A DNA stretch of 64,000 nucleotides, from contig NZ_LT835161.1 in the NCBI RefSeq assembly GCF_900169715.1, positions 1,355,590-1,419,589 of the forward strand. The letters run 5' to 3'. This document shows positions 46,753 to 55,097 of the stretch, piece by piece (within the stretch, counting starts at the first letter, position 1; each line of letters begins with the position of its first letter). The notes below the pieces were generated by a model. That model did not search any database. It saw nothing but the letters and a program-made list of their open reading frames with translations, and had not been told where the DNA came from. Both the position numbers and the translations under genes were made by a program. Source of the DNA: Kocuria massiliensis (GTDB lineage: Bacteria; Actinomycetota; Actinomycetes; Actinomycetales; Micrococcaceae).

Positions 46753-47184
46753 TCACATCAGCCCCGGGATCACCTCTTCATCGGTTTCCGAAAATTCCGA
46801 TTCCTTTTCTCGCAGGTACTCGTTCCAAGCATCCGCGTCCCAAATCTCGGCCCGGGTCCCAGCGCCGATCACGGCCAGCTCTTTCTCAAGACCTGCATAT
46901 TCCCTCAACGAGGAGGGAATCGTGACACGACCCTGTTTGTCGGGCACCTCATCCGACGCACCCGAGAGAAACACGCGAATGTAGTCGCGGGCCTGCTTCG
47001 ACGAAATAGGGGCTTGGCGCATTTGCTCATGCACCCGCCCGAATTCCGACTCGCTGAAGACGTAGAGGCAACGCTCCTGTCCCCTGGTCAACACCAAGCC
47101 CTCCGAGAGTTCGTCTCGGAACTTGGCCGGCAGGATGAGTCGCCCTTTGTCATCGAGGCGAGGCGAGTACGTTCCGAGGAACAT
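46753..47184 (-). CDS. mraZ: Transcriptional regulator MraZ
   Basis: 143 residues. Two SpoVT-AbrB-like swapped-hairpin domains, marked by [14 protein letters not shown] (11-24) and [16 protein letters not shown]. It binds repeats in front of its own cluster. It heads the dcw cluster; 184 bases separate it from rsmH. Three phased GTGGAG-type boxes lie 90-115 bases upstream of the start, consistent with self-regulation. Confidence 0.97.
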   Translation of the reverse strand: MFLGTYSPRLDDKGRLILPAKFRDELSEGLVLTRGQERCLYVFSESEFGRVHEQMRQAPISSKQARDYIRVFLSGASDEVPDKQGRVTIPSSLREYAGLEKELAVIGAGTRAEIWDADAWNEYLREKESEFSETDEEVIPGLM

Positions 47185-47273
47185 TCGCCACCGCCTCCCC
47201 TGAATACATTGCGTGCACTCTCTTGGTCGAATGCCACAGAAACATAAGGAACCACCCTTATTGCTCCTGCGCC

Positions 47274-47299
47274 CACCACTTTACTCCACTTCCCTCCAC
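47274..47299 (-). promoter_or_regulatory. Candidate MraZ boxes
   Basis: On the minus strand, GTGGAG (47294-47299), GTGGAG (47284-47289) and GTGGTG (47274-47279) recur at an exact 10-base period. MraZ in other bacteria binds TGGGN direct repeats with the same 10-base spacing, placed just before mraZ. Confidence 0.6.
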
Positions 47300-47438
47300 A
47301 TGCAACACTTTTCCTCCATATCTTGGAGGAACACCCCCGTCCACGGCCGCAGAACGCTGCTATTCCGGGGCGGATACGTGGTGGAGGACGTGCAAACGCT
47401 TCGCCCTCGTGGTGGTGCACATCGACGTTTTTGGGCAC

Positions 47439-47473
47439 AAAAAAGGGCCGACACCGTGACAAGGTGTCGGCCC
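47439..47473 (-). terminator. Terminator after DUF3040 gene
   Basis: An 11-bp stem (47445-47455 with 47463-47473) and a seven-base loop, followed on the minus strand by six T: an intrinsic terminator insulating mraZ from the gene upstream. Confidence 0.9.
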
Positions 47474-47512
47474 AGCCTCCTGGTGGAGGACAGTGGGGAG
47501 GAAAGTGGAGGC

Positions 47513-47908
47513 CTAGCCTCTGTTGTTCCGTTCCTCCCATTTCTCTTCTAAACGTCGCATGAAGGACGACGACGAACCGGCGGATTTCGGAGCACCATGT
47601 GCAGAACCGCGCTTGTGACCTTTCGTGCTGGAGCCGCGAAGTGTTGCCACGTAGACGCCGAGCCCCATCACGACGAATCCTACGACTCCCACGACGACCA
47701 GCTTGGACGCAACGCCAGCGAGTACACCCACCAACCCCACGACCGCGATGACGATGCCCAGCACCAGATACCGCACGGATATTCCGCCTCGATCTCGAGT
47801 AGACGAGGTCGTCTCGGAGTGCATGGACTGCGCGAAATGCGGATCCTCGGCATTCAGCTGCTGTTCGAGCTGGTCCAACAACTTCTGCTCGTGTTCAGAC
47901 AGTGGCAT
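47513..47908 (-). CDS. DUF3040 membrane protein
   Basis: 131 residues. MPLSEHEQKLLDQLEQQLNAEDPHFA is the conserved N-terminal segment of this Actinobacterial family, always found near the dcw cluster; two membrane helices follow (about 46-67 and 69-89), then a basic Ser-rich tail. Function unknown. GAGGAG precedes the ATG. Its own terminator precedes the mraZ promoter. Confidence 0.92.
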   Translation of the reverse strand: MPLSEHEQKLLDQLEQQLNAEDPHFAQSMHSETTSSTRDRGGISVRYLVLGIVIAVVGLVGVLAGVASKLVVVGVVGFVVMGLGVYVATLRGSSTKGHKRGSAHGAPKSAGSSSSFMRRLEEKWEERNNRG

Positions 47909-48001
47909 GGTCGTCTCCTCTTCCCAGGGCCGGGATGCTGTGACGGCCAGGGAAACCGTCCGTCATCCGTCCGTTAAGAATAGTGCTTCCTGGGATCAAT
48001 T

Positions 48002-49303
48002 TCACTGGGAGGAACCTCGTAGGTCGTCCCGGAGGCGAGGAGTTTCGCTATCCTCTGTCCTAGCTTTCCCCTCCTTCTCGTATCGAGGCGCCACCGCGCC
48101 CTTCAGGAGGCGCGCCGGTAGCAGCCCCGTCGGCCCGAATTTTTCCCGAATCTGGTCCATCGCCGACTCCGCATGGTCCCACTCCCCTTCCGCGACCAAC
48201 TGATCGGAGGACGCCGCGTCCCAGAGCGAAAGCTGCCGGCCCGAATCGTGCAGGTCTAGTCGTTCCGCCCGCACACCCACTAACCGAATCCGCGAAGCTA
48301 CCGGGCCTAAATCGTCGAATAGGCGCTCGGCGGCGTCGTACACTTCACGTCCCGTTTTCGCTCCCTGGTCCAGGGAACGTGCACGGCTTACGGTACGGAA
48401 GCTCTCATCGCGAACCTTGATCGCGACGCCGTATGCCCGTCGGCCACTTGCCCGAAGCCTGCGCGCGACGTCGTGGCTCAGCTGAAGCAACACCGTCTTG
48501 ATCTCACGCACGTCGTCGGTGTCGTAGCTGAAGGTGTGCTCCGCTCCCATGGACTTTTCCACCCGTTCCGTCACGACGGGACGGTCGTCGATTCCCCGGG
48601 CCAGGTTGTATAGGTGAGCACCCGAGGCCTTGCCGAGCCGCCTCACCAAATAGTCGAGGGGAGCTTGACGGACGGCACCCACCGTGTCGAATCCGGCCTC
48701 GTGGAGATTTTGAGCCGTCTTTTCCCCGACTCCCCACAACGACCGAACGGGCAGGGGATCCAAAAAGTCGTGAACTTTGGCATCGGGAACAATCCATAAT
48801 CCATTGGGTTTTGAACCGGTTGAGGCCATTTTGGCCAGGAATTTATTTCCCGCGATACCAACGGATGCGACTAATCCCGTGGCTGACTGGATGTCCGCCC
48901 GGAGCCGCCGGGCAATCGCCACGGGACTCCCCATTCTCCGGATGGCTCCCGTGACGTCGAGGAAGGCCTCGTCCACGCTGACTTGCTCCACCAGGTCTGT
49001 GACCTGACGCAGAATTTCCATCACCTGCCGGGAGTAACGGCGGTAGGCTCCATGAGTCGGATCGATGTAGACGGCGTGGGGCGCTAATTGTCGGGCGCGA
49101 GCCACGGGCATCGCGGACCGCACTCCCAGGTCACGGGCTTCGTAAGAGGCCGACAGGACCACGGAACGCGTACCCGAACCAGCCACAACGACTTGCTGGC
49201 CCACGAGTTCTGGCCGCGTCAGCAGCTCAACCCCCACGAAAAAGGCGTCCATATCCACGTGCATGATCACGCGGTCGTCAAATCCACGCACGCTCCCCGA
49301 CAT
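48002..49303 (-). CDS. dinB: DNA polymerase IV (DinB, Y-family)
   Basis: 433 residues. Error-prone translesion polymerase. Catalytic residues Asp17 (HVDMDAFFVGVE) and Asp111/Glu112 (SVDEAFLD), GNKFLAKMAS, the helix-hairpin-helix KLWGVGEKTA-like SLWGVGEKTAQNL, and a little-finger domain. The start is put at the ATG 49303 with GGAGGA close before it; a GTG at 49345 would add 14 residues. No LexA-type site was seen between it and the divergent prenyl synthase gene. Confidence 0.9.
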   Translation of the reverse strand: MSGSVRGFDDRVIMHVDMDAFFVGVELLTRPELVGQQVVVAGSGTRSVVLSASYEARDLGVRSAMPVARARQLAPHAVYIDPTHGAYRRYSRQVMEILRQVTDLVEQVSVDEAFLDVTGAIRRMGSPVAIARRLRADIQSATGLVASVGIAGNKFLAKMASTGSKPNGLWIVPDAKVHDFLDPLPVRSLWGVGEKTAQNLHEAGFDTVGAVRQAPLDYLVRRLGKASGAHLYNLARGIDDRPVVTERVEKSMGAEHTFSYDTDDVREIKTVLLQLSHDVARRLRASGRRAYGVAIKVRDESFRTVSRARSLDQGAKTGREVYDAAERLFDDLGPVASRIRLVGVRAERLDLHDSGRQLSLWDAASSDQLVAEGEWDHAESAMDQIREKFGPTGLLPARLLKGAVAPRYEKEGKARTEDSETPRLRDDLRGSSQ

Positions 49304-49404
49304 GGCTCCTCCAATTCTCTCCAGACCCCGTAAAATAGAAAACACTCATTACACGCCACTATTCCCAGGAATATTTTGTCCCCGGGAAGTCAGGAATCGT
49401 TGCC

Positions 49405-50514
49405 GTGAATCACGCCGCCCCGGACGACGCCGCATCCCGCCGAACCGCCGCGGAGCGGGAGTTCGTGCAGGCGGTCGAGGAATCGATTCGAGATTTCCTC
49501 AACCGTCAACGCTTGACCATTCTCGACGTTTCCTACGAAGCACTCCCATTGGTGGACGCAATCGAAGCGCTGTGCCTCGGTGGAAAACGCATGCGGGCGC
49601 TCTTGGCGTTCTGGGGTTGGCAGGCCGCTGGCGGTTCGGCAGACTCCCCCGAAATCGTCAAGGCCGGTGCCGCCATCGAGCTCTTTCAGTCGGCGGCCTT
49701 GATTCACGACGACATCATCGATCACTCTGACACGCGCCGGGGCCGTCCCGCTCTACATAAGGCCTTCGAATCGATGCATCGAGACGAACATTGGGAGCTG
49801 GATCCCGCCCAGTTCGGAACGATGAGTGGAATTATCGCCGGTGATATGTGCCTGTCCTTCTCCGAGGCGAAATTCGCGACGGTGGAGGTCCAGCCCGACG
49901 CCGCCCGGCATGCGCGGCGCATTTTCGATCTCATGCGCACCGAGGTGATGGCCGGACAATACCTCGACGGCCTCTCTGAGGTCGTGGGCATCGAAGACCC
50001 CGACGACGCTCTGCACCGCGCGTCGACGGTCATTCGCTTCAAATCGGCCAAATATTCGTGTGAGCATCCGTTGACCATCGGTGCGGCGTTGGCGGGTGCC
50101 GATCAAGAATTACTGCAGCGTCTCCGGGAATTTGGACTTCCCTTGGGTGAAGCCTTCCAGCTGCGTGACGACGTCCTCGGCGTCTATGGCGAACCCGAAG
50201 TCACGGGGAAACCCGCCGGAGATGATCTGAGGGAAGGCAAGCGGACCATTCTGATTGCGCTGGCAGAACGCGGCGCCGAACCGGAGGACGTCGCATTCCT
50301 CGAGACCCATCTCGGGGACCCGACGATGGATGAATCCACCGTCAATCGTTTGCGAGACATCATCCGCGCGAGCGGCGCGCTGGACGAGGCAGAGTCCATC
50401 ATCTCCACGACCGAGCGCCAAGTCAGTGCGGCGCTACGACGCCTGAACGCGGATGACCGGATCACCGAGGCGCTTCGATCCATGGCTTCTCGCGCCTTGC
50501 ACCGGAGTTCCTAA
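49405..50514 (+). CDS. Polyprenyl diphosphate synthase
   Basis: 369 residues. Chain-elongating prenyltransferase making all-trans polyprenyl diphosphates. First aspartate-rich motif DDIID (102-106), second DDVLG (255-259), and GGKRMRALL for pyrophosphate binding. Product length cannot be read safely; the large Phe/Trp-Gly residues just before the first motif (FQSAALI) are compatible with a C20 to C40 product. It starts with GTG at 49405. Beside pknL and the Rv2175c-type gene, as in many Actinobacteria. Confidence 0.88.
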   Translation: MNHAAPDDAASRRTAAEREFVQAVEESIRDFLNRQRLTILDVSYEALPLVDAIEALCLGGKRMRALLAFWGWQAAGGSADSPEIVKAGAAIELFQSAALIHDDIIDHSDTRRGRPALHKAFESMHRDEHWELDPAQFGTMSGIIAGDMCLSFSEAKFATVEVQPDAARHARRIFDLMRTEVMAGQYLDGLSEVVGIEDPDDALHRASTVIRFKSAKYSCEHPLTIGAALAGADQELLQRLREFGLPLGEAFQLRDDVLGVYGEPEVTGKPAGDDLREGKRTILIALAERGAEPEDVAFLETHLGDPTMDESTVNRLRDIIRASGALDEAESIISTTERQVSAALRRLNADDRITEALRSMASRALHRSS

Positions 50515-50558
50515 AACCCACGTGATGCCGCCTCTCACACGACGGCACCACTCGGGTT
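50515..50558. terminator. Imperfect convergent hairpin
   Basis: Segmented arms (aaccc, gtg, tgccg against cggca, cac, gggtt) fold the whole gap between the prenyl synthase stop and the Rv2175c-type gene. A weak shared terminator. Confidence 0.45.
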
Positions 50559-50560
50559 CC

Positions 50561-50929
50561 TTACCAGGCCAGTGCTTGGGCGCGGCGTCGGATTTCGGTT
50601 TTTCGGCCTTCATGCAACGCGTCGATGGGCCGGCCGGGTAGCGAATCATCTGCGGTAAAGAGCCAGTGAATCGCGGCCTCGTCGTCGAATCCCGAATCCG
50701 CGAGGACCGTCAGCGTCCCTCGAAGCGAATCGAGAACCTCGCCGTCGCGCATGAAGAGCGCCGGGACTCTCCGCACTCCATCGTCGTCTCGTACGGACAA
50801 CAGGTGACGATCGGAGATCAAAGTGTGAACCCGGGTCACTTTAACGTCCAGGCTCTCAGCGATGTCGGGAATGGTGATCCAGTCGCCGACCAGGTCAAAT
50901 AACTCGCGTGTTTTTTCGTTAGAACTCAC
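50561..50929 (-). CDS. Rv2175c-type DNA-binding protein
   Basis: 122 residues. A winged helix-turn-helix N terminus (WITIPDIAESLDVKVTRVHTLISDR) and a C-terminal VLADSGFDDEAAIHWLFTADDSLPGRPIDAL motif typical of the Rv2175c family. In M. tuberculosis the protein is a PknL substrate that loses DNA binding when phosphorylated; here too it sits divergently beside pknL. It starts with GTG at 50929, six bases after TAGCCT, a leaderless arrangement. DNA targets unknown. Confidence 0.9.
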   Translation of the reverse strand: MSSNEKTRELFDLVGDWITIPDIAESLDVKVTRVHTLISDRHLLSVRDDDGVRRVPALFMRDGEVLDSLRGTLTVLADSGFDDEAAIHWLFTADDSLPGRPIDALHEGRKTEIRRRAQALAW

Positions 50930-50935
50930 GTCTCT

Positions 50936-50941
50936 AGGCTA
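50936..50941 (-). promoter_or_regulatory. -10 element of leaderless Rv2175c-type gene
   Basis: Minus-strand TAGCCT ends six bases before the GTG at 50929. Confidence 0.45.
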
Positions 50942-50982
50942 AACCACCGGACGGAACGAGCACGCCCAATGTGCCGATCGCC

Positions 50983-50988
50983 TACAAT
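50983..50988 (+). promoter_or_regulatory. -10 element of leaderless pknL promoter
   Basis: TACAAT ends seven bases before the ATG at 50996. It lies inside the longer open frame that begins at 50969, which argues for the shorter protein. Confidence 0.5.
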
Positions 50989-50995
50989 CGGTTCA

Positions 50996-52381
50996 ATGAA
51001 GAGGACTGCACCGGGACCACTGACCGGCCGGACCCTCGAGGGTCGCTACCTCCTCGGAGACATGATCGCCCGAGGAGGCATGGGAGTTGTCTACCGCGGA
51101 CGGGATACCCGCCTGGATCGTCCGGTGGCCGTCAAAGTCTTGAAGGACTCGGTCGGCTCGACTCCCGAGGCCATGGAGCGATTCGTTCATGAGGCCCGAG
51201 CGGCAGCGGCCATCTCAGACCCTCACGTCGTCACGGTGTGGGATCAAGGCATGGACGAGAGCGGTCCAGACCCGGTCGTTTACCTGGTGATGGAGCTGGT
51301 GGACGGGGCCACCTTGAGGGACCTCATTAAAAGGCGCTCCCCCATGACCGTGCGAGAGGCCCTGCGGGTCGCCATACCTCTCGCCGAGGGCCTGGCCGCC
51401 GCGCATCACATCGGCCTCGTACACCGTGACGTCAAGCCGGAAAATGTACTGACGTCACCGAACGGCTCCGTCAAAGTCACCGATTTCGGCCTGACGCGAC
51501 GAGTACAGGCGGAGTCGGCTACCTTGAGCCTGGTCGGTTCGGCCAACTACATCGCCCCGGAACTCGTACAACGTCGGCCTGCTGGCAAGCCCGCGGACAA
51601 CTATTCGGTGGGGATCATGATGTACGAGCTCCTCACCGGGGTTCCTCCATTTCGCGGCGAGACACCCTACGCCGTGTCGATGGCCCACGTTGATGAAGTG
51701 ATGCCGGACATCCGCCGTCGTTTCCCTGACGTGGACCCCGAAATCGTCGAAATCATCTCGTGGTGCTGCGCCAAGGATCCGGAAAACCGCCCTCAGGATG
51801 CCGAAGACCTCCATGGCGAGCTCGTCCACATTTCTCGTCGCCTCACCGACGACGCGTTGGACCGCAGGCCCCCGGGGTACCGAGAAGATTCGGCAGATCT
51901 GTTTAGTGGCTTGGAGACCGCGAGCCACACCCGACCCGTGCAACTCCAGGAATTGCGCGCTCCGACCACAGGGTCCAAGGCATCGCGAATTGCAGTCGAT
52001 ACCGATCTTCCGGAAGAGCACGCCATGGCGGACCGTCCCCGGGAGAACGTGGCCGCGGAGCCCATGACCGAAAGCGTCGCCGCGCAGAGACCTCTCGACG
52101 CCGCAACGCGGGTGATGCCCACCGGACCCACGCCCGATAGCACCGGCGCTCCACCGCGGCGCGAAGCCGAGGCACACAGCAGTCATCCCGCGGTGCCTAC
52201 TCATGTCCTCGGCTCCACAGAGCCCTACCGTGCGTGGGTATGGATCCTCATTTTTGTGTTGGCCGCCTGCATGGTTGCTTACCTGGGGTGGCTCGTGGGC
52301 GTCAGCATTCTGTCAGATGACCCATCGGTTGTCTCGTACGGCATGCCCACGGGAGTAGCCGCAACCCCGTCGAGCGCGTGA
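50996..52381 (+). CDS. pknL: Serine/threonine protein kinase PknL
   Basis: 461 residues. Active Hanks-type kinase: glycine loop IARGGMGVVY, beta-3 Lys47, HRDVKPEN with Asp145, DFG at 163-165, and an activation loop with Thr/Ser residues. A Pro/Ala/Glu-rich juxtamembrane stretch follows, then one membrane helix (about 414-439) and a short outer tail of about 22 residues with no PASTA domain. The likely partner is the divergent Rv2175c-type protein. The upstream in-frame ATG (50969) is rejected because the -10 TACAAT lies downstream of it. Confidence 0.93.
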   Translation: MKRTAPGPLTGRTLEGRYLLGDMIARGGMGVVYRGRDTRLDRPVAVKVLKDSVGSTPEAMERFVHEARAAAAISDPHVVTVWDQGMDESGPDPVVYLVMELVDGATLRDLIKRRSPMTVREALRVAIPLAEGLAAAHHIGLVHRDVKPENVLTSPNGSVKVTDFGLTRRVQAESATLSLVGSANYIAPELVQRRPAGKPADNYSVGIMMYELLTGVPPFRGETPYAVSMAHVDEVMPDIRRRFPDVDPEIVEIISWCCAKDPENRPQDAEDLHGELVHISRRLTDDALDRRPPGYREDSADLFSGLETASHTRPVQLQELRAPTTGSKASRIAVDTDLPEEHAMADRPRENVAAEPMTESVAAQRPLDAATRVMPTGPTPDSTGAPPRREAEAHSSHPAVPTHVLGSTEPYRAWVWILIFVLAACMVAYLGWLVGVSILSDDPSVVSYGMPTGVAATPSSA

Positions 52382-52423
52382 CAAGCCCCCGTCTGATCAA
52401 CTCAACATGAGCCCGTACGCATT

Positions 52424-52469
52424 CAAGGCGCGGCATCATCGCCCATCTGGACGACGACGCCGCGCCTTG
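52424..52469. terminator. Convergent terminator between pknL and aroG
   Basis: An 11-bp stem (52424-52434 with 52459-52469) around a 24-base loop, followed by a T-rich run on the plus strand. Confidence 0.65.
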
Positions 52470-52490
52470 TTCGTTTCTGGAGGCTGAGAG

Positions 52491-53882
52491 TTACCGCTTG
52501 GCGAGGTACTCCGCGACCAGGAAGGCGATCTCGAGGGACTGCATGTGGTTCAGACGCGGATCACACAGGGTCTCGTACCTGTCCGCAAATGCCGCCTCAT
52601 CGACGGCGTCCGAGCCGCCCAAGCATTCGGCGACGTCGTCACCCGTCATTTCCACGTGGATTCCTCCGGGAATGGTCCCCAACTCGTCGTGGACCTCGAA
52701 GAAACCTCGTACCTCGTCGACGACGTCGTTGAAACGGCGGGTCTTGTAGCCGGACGGTACGGAGATGGTATTTCCGTGCATCGGGTCGGTGACCCACACG
52801 ACCTTCGCACCCGCATCGCGGACGCCTTCGACCAGGGCCGGAAGGTTTTCACGGATCTTCGAGGCGCCCATCCTGGTGATGAATGTCAGGCGCCCCGGGC
52901 TACGTTCGGGGTCGAGCTTGTCGATGAGCCGGAGGGTGTCGTCGACGCTGGTCGTCGGGCCGAGCTTGACGCCGATCGGATTATGAACCTTGGACAAGAA
53001 GTTCACGTGGGCGTCGTCGAGACCCCGGGTGCGTTCCCCCACCCAGAGGAAGTGCCCGCTGGTGTCGTACGGCAGGTGGGTGCGCGAGTCGATACGAGTC
53101 AGCGCCCGTTCGTAATCCAGGAGCAAGGCCTCATGCCCCGCGTAAAACTCGGTCCCGCGAATCGCGTCGAAGTCCGAGCCGCAGGCATCCATGAACCGAA
53201 TGGCTCGGTCGATTTCCCGGGCCAGGGACTCATACCTGGCGTTGGCTGGGTTAGAAACGAATCCGTTATTCCACTCGTGCACCAAACGCAGGTCGGCAAA
53301 ACCGCCCGTCGTGAAGGCCCGAATCAGGTTCAGCGTCGAGGCCGACGTGTGGTAACCGCGCAACATACGCTCAGGATCGTGTTGCCGGGCTTCCTCGGTG
53401 AAATCGAATCCATTAACCATCTCTCCCCGGAAGGTCGGGAGAGTCACATCGCCCCTCGTTTCGAGGTTCGAGGAACGGGGCTTGGAGAATTGTCCCGCCA
53501 TGCGCCCCATCTTGACCACAGGCATCGACGCGCCGTAAGTCAGCACCACGGCCATCTGGAGCAACGTCCGAACTCGACCGCTGATCTTGTCAGCGGTGGC
53601 GTCCGCGAACGTTTCGGCGCAGTCGCCACCCGTCAAGAAGAACGAACGGCCTTCGGCGACCTCTGCCAATCGCTGTCGCATTTGATCGACTTCACCCGCG
53701 AAGACGAGCGGCGGAACAGACTCTAATTCCGAGACCACGCGATCAAATGCGGGGTGCTCCGCCCAGGTCGGTTGCTGATCAGCTGAGAGGCCCCGCCACT
53801 CGTCCAGGCCGGGATAGTCCTTGGCCGACGGCGCGGTCGAGGTCCGGAAAAGTGCCTGGTGAGAATTCAACTGATCTGTCAT
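52491..53882 (-). CDS. aroG: 3-deoxy-D-arabino-heptulosonate-7-phosphate synthase, class II
   Basis: 463 residues, standard for class II. First step of the shikimate pathway: phosphoenolpyruvate plus erythrose 4-phosphate to DAHP. Motifs: LTGGDCAETFAD (metal Cys), KMGRMAGQFSKPRS, RGYHTSASTLNL, GVKLGPTTSVDD, DPMHGNT and HVEMTGDDVAECLGG. The start is supported by minus-strand TACACT, which ends seven bases before the ATG. In M. tuberculosis the homologue is allosterically controlled by aromatic amino acids. Confidence 0.96.
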   Translation of the reverse strand: MTDQLNSHQALFRTSTAPSAKDYPGLDEWRGLSADQQPTWAEHPAFDRVVSELESVPPLVFAGEVDQMRQRLAEVAEGRSFFLTGGDCAETFADATADKISGRVRTLLQMAVVLTYGASMPVVKMGRMAGQFSKPRSSNLETRGDVTLPTFRGEMVNGFDFTEEARQHDPERMLRGYHTSASTLNLIRAFTTGGFADLRLVHEWNNGFVSNPANARYESLAREIDRAIRFMDACGSDFDAIRGTEFYAGHEALLLDYERALTRIDSRTHLPYDTSGHFLWVGERTRGLDDAHVNFLSKVHNPIGVKLGPTTSVDDTLRLIDKLDPERSPGRLTFITRMGASKIRENLPALVEGVRDAGAKVVWVTDPMHGNTISVPSGYKTRRFNDVVDEVRGFFEVHDELGTIPGGIHVEMTGDDVAECLGGSDAVDEAAFADRYETLCDPRLNHMQSLEIAFLVAEYLAKR

Positions 53883-53889
53883 GCGAACC

Positions 53890-53895
53890 AGTGTA
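53890..53895 (-). promoter_or_regulatory. -10 element of leaderless aroG promoter
   Basis: Minus-strand TACACT ends seven bases before the ATG at 53882, and no ribosome binding site is present. Confidence 0.45.
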
Positions 53896-53951
53896 CGGAA
53901 CGCGAGCGATTGCGCCGTGATCCGGCCGAAATTATGTCGATATTCGAGATT

Positions 53952-53974
53952 GCTTTAGGTCACAGCCCTAAAGC
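53952..53974 (-). terminator. Hairpin at the plsC stop
   Basis: An eight-bp stem gctttagg/cctaaagc with a seven-base loop touches the plsC stop codon. It lacks a T-tract. Confidence 0.4.
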
Positions 53975-54960
53975 TATCCCCGGTCCGCCTCATGCGCGAC
54001 AGCGTTCGAGGAGTCTTCCTCCGAGTCTCCCGTCGACGACTTTTCCCCTGAGGAACGCCGTTGCTGCGCGTTCTTGACGGATTCGTCCACGCGAGCACGT
54101 GCCTCGTGGAGCTTCTCTTCGACACGATCGAGACCCGGTTGAATGCGTTCTTTGGCATTCTCGACGCTGGCTCTCGCGGACTCGACCGATGCCTGGGTAC
54201 GTTGCTTCGCCTTGTCGAGCACCTCAGAAACTGCTGCCTTCGCGTCCTGCACCCGTTGCTTCTCCATGGCGGCCTTGACCGTGGCGGCGTAGACATCCAC
54301 GTACTCTTGGCCCGAGAGCCGCTGTATGGCCTGGATGATCTCATCGGCCACGGTGCGTTGCACGGCGTGTTCCGATGCTCGCCCCGCGTACTGGGAAAAA
54401 TCCAACGGCTCACCGATGATCGTGCGAACGGTATCGATGCGGCGGCCGTCTTCAGTGGTTCGTCGCGGGAGCTTGTGACCCTTGGGTTGAACCTTCTCGG
54501 TATTGATCATCGCGACCGGAATAACCGGTACACCAGATTCCAAGGCCAGCCTCGCTACCCCAACCTTAGCTTTGTACAACCGGCCATCTGGAGACCGCGT
54601 GCCTTCCGGGTAGATCCCCAGGAGCTTGCCATCCGCGAGTGTTTGAGCCGCTTGCGACAGCGACTTTGCCGATTTTTTGCCGCCCGAACGGTCCATCGGG
54701 ATTTGGTTAATGCCTTTGAAGAAGGCGGCGGTGGCCCGGCCGACGATCCCTTGGCCGGTGAAGTACTCGGATTTTGCCAAGAAGTAGACCTGGCGGTCCA
54801 CGGCGACGGGCAGAAACACGGAGTCGGCGAAGGACAAATGGTTAGAGGCGAGGATCGCTCCTCCCTTGGCGGGGATGTTCTCCAGGCCTTCGACGTCGGG
54901 CTTGAACGTCTGGTTCATCACCGGACCCACGACGAAACGCTTGAGGAGCATGTAAAGCAC
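53974..54960 (-). CDS. PlsC-type 1-acylglycerol-3-phosphate acyltransferase
   Basis: 328 residues. The acyltransferase domain (about 25-205) has the catalytic NHLSFAD (NHx4D) and the glycerol-phosphate-binding IYPEGTRSPDG, placing it in the lysophosphatidate acyltransferase family (phosphatidate synthesis). The last 100 or so residues are an Ala/Glu/Lys/Arg-rich helical tail with a heptad or 11-residue periodicity, absent from simple PlsC proteins. It starts with GTG, with AAGGGA nine bases upstream. Divergent from the esterase-ligase pair. Confidence 0.88.
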   Translation of the reverse strand: MLYMLLKRFVVGPVMNQTFKPDVEGLENIPAKGGAILASNHLSFADSVFLPVAVDRQVYFLAKSEYFTGQGIVGRATAAFFKGINQIPMDRSGGKKSAKSLSQAAQTLADGKLLGIYPEGTRSPDGRLYKAKVGVARLALESGVPVIPVAMINTEKVQPKGHKLPRRTTEDGRRIDTVRTIIGEPLDFSQYAGRASEHAVQRTVADEIIQAIQRLSGQEYVDVYAATVKAAMEKQRVQDAKAAVSEVLDKAKQRTQASVESARASVENAKERIQPGLDRVEEKLHEARARVDESVKNAQQRRSSGEKSSTGDSEEDSSNAVAHEADRG

Positions 54961-55097
54961 GATCAGTTTTCCCTTCAGACCGATTGCCGCGGTTGGTGAC
55001 CCCGCCGCGTGATTGTTAAAAGACTATCCGGTCACATCCCGGATTCCCACGTGCACCGATGCAGGACTCGGACTCAGAGTCATGACAGAATGGAATT

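Larger units (their letters stand above)
47185..47512. other. mraZ upstream non-coding region
   Basis: A 328-base gap. It holds the mraZ ribosome site (GGGGAGG on the minus strand), three MraZ boxes (47274-47299), the DUF3040 terminator (47439-47473), and, on the plus strand near 47483-47510, three further GTGGAG/GTGGGG words (at 47483, 47493 and 47505). No coding sequence is convincing. Confidence 0.6.

Noticed and set aside
50969-50995. N-terminal extension of pknL from the ATG at 50969
   Set aside because: The TACAAT -10 lies inside it, ending seven bases before the next ATG, and the extension is unlike kinase N termini.
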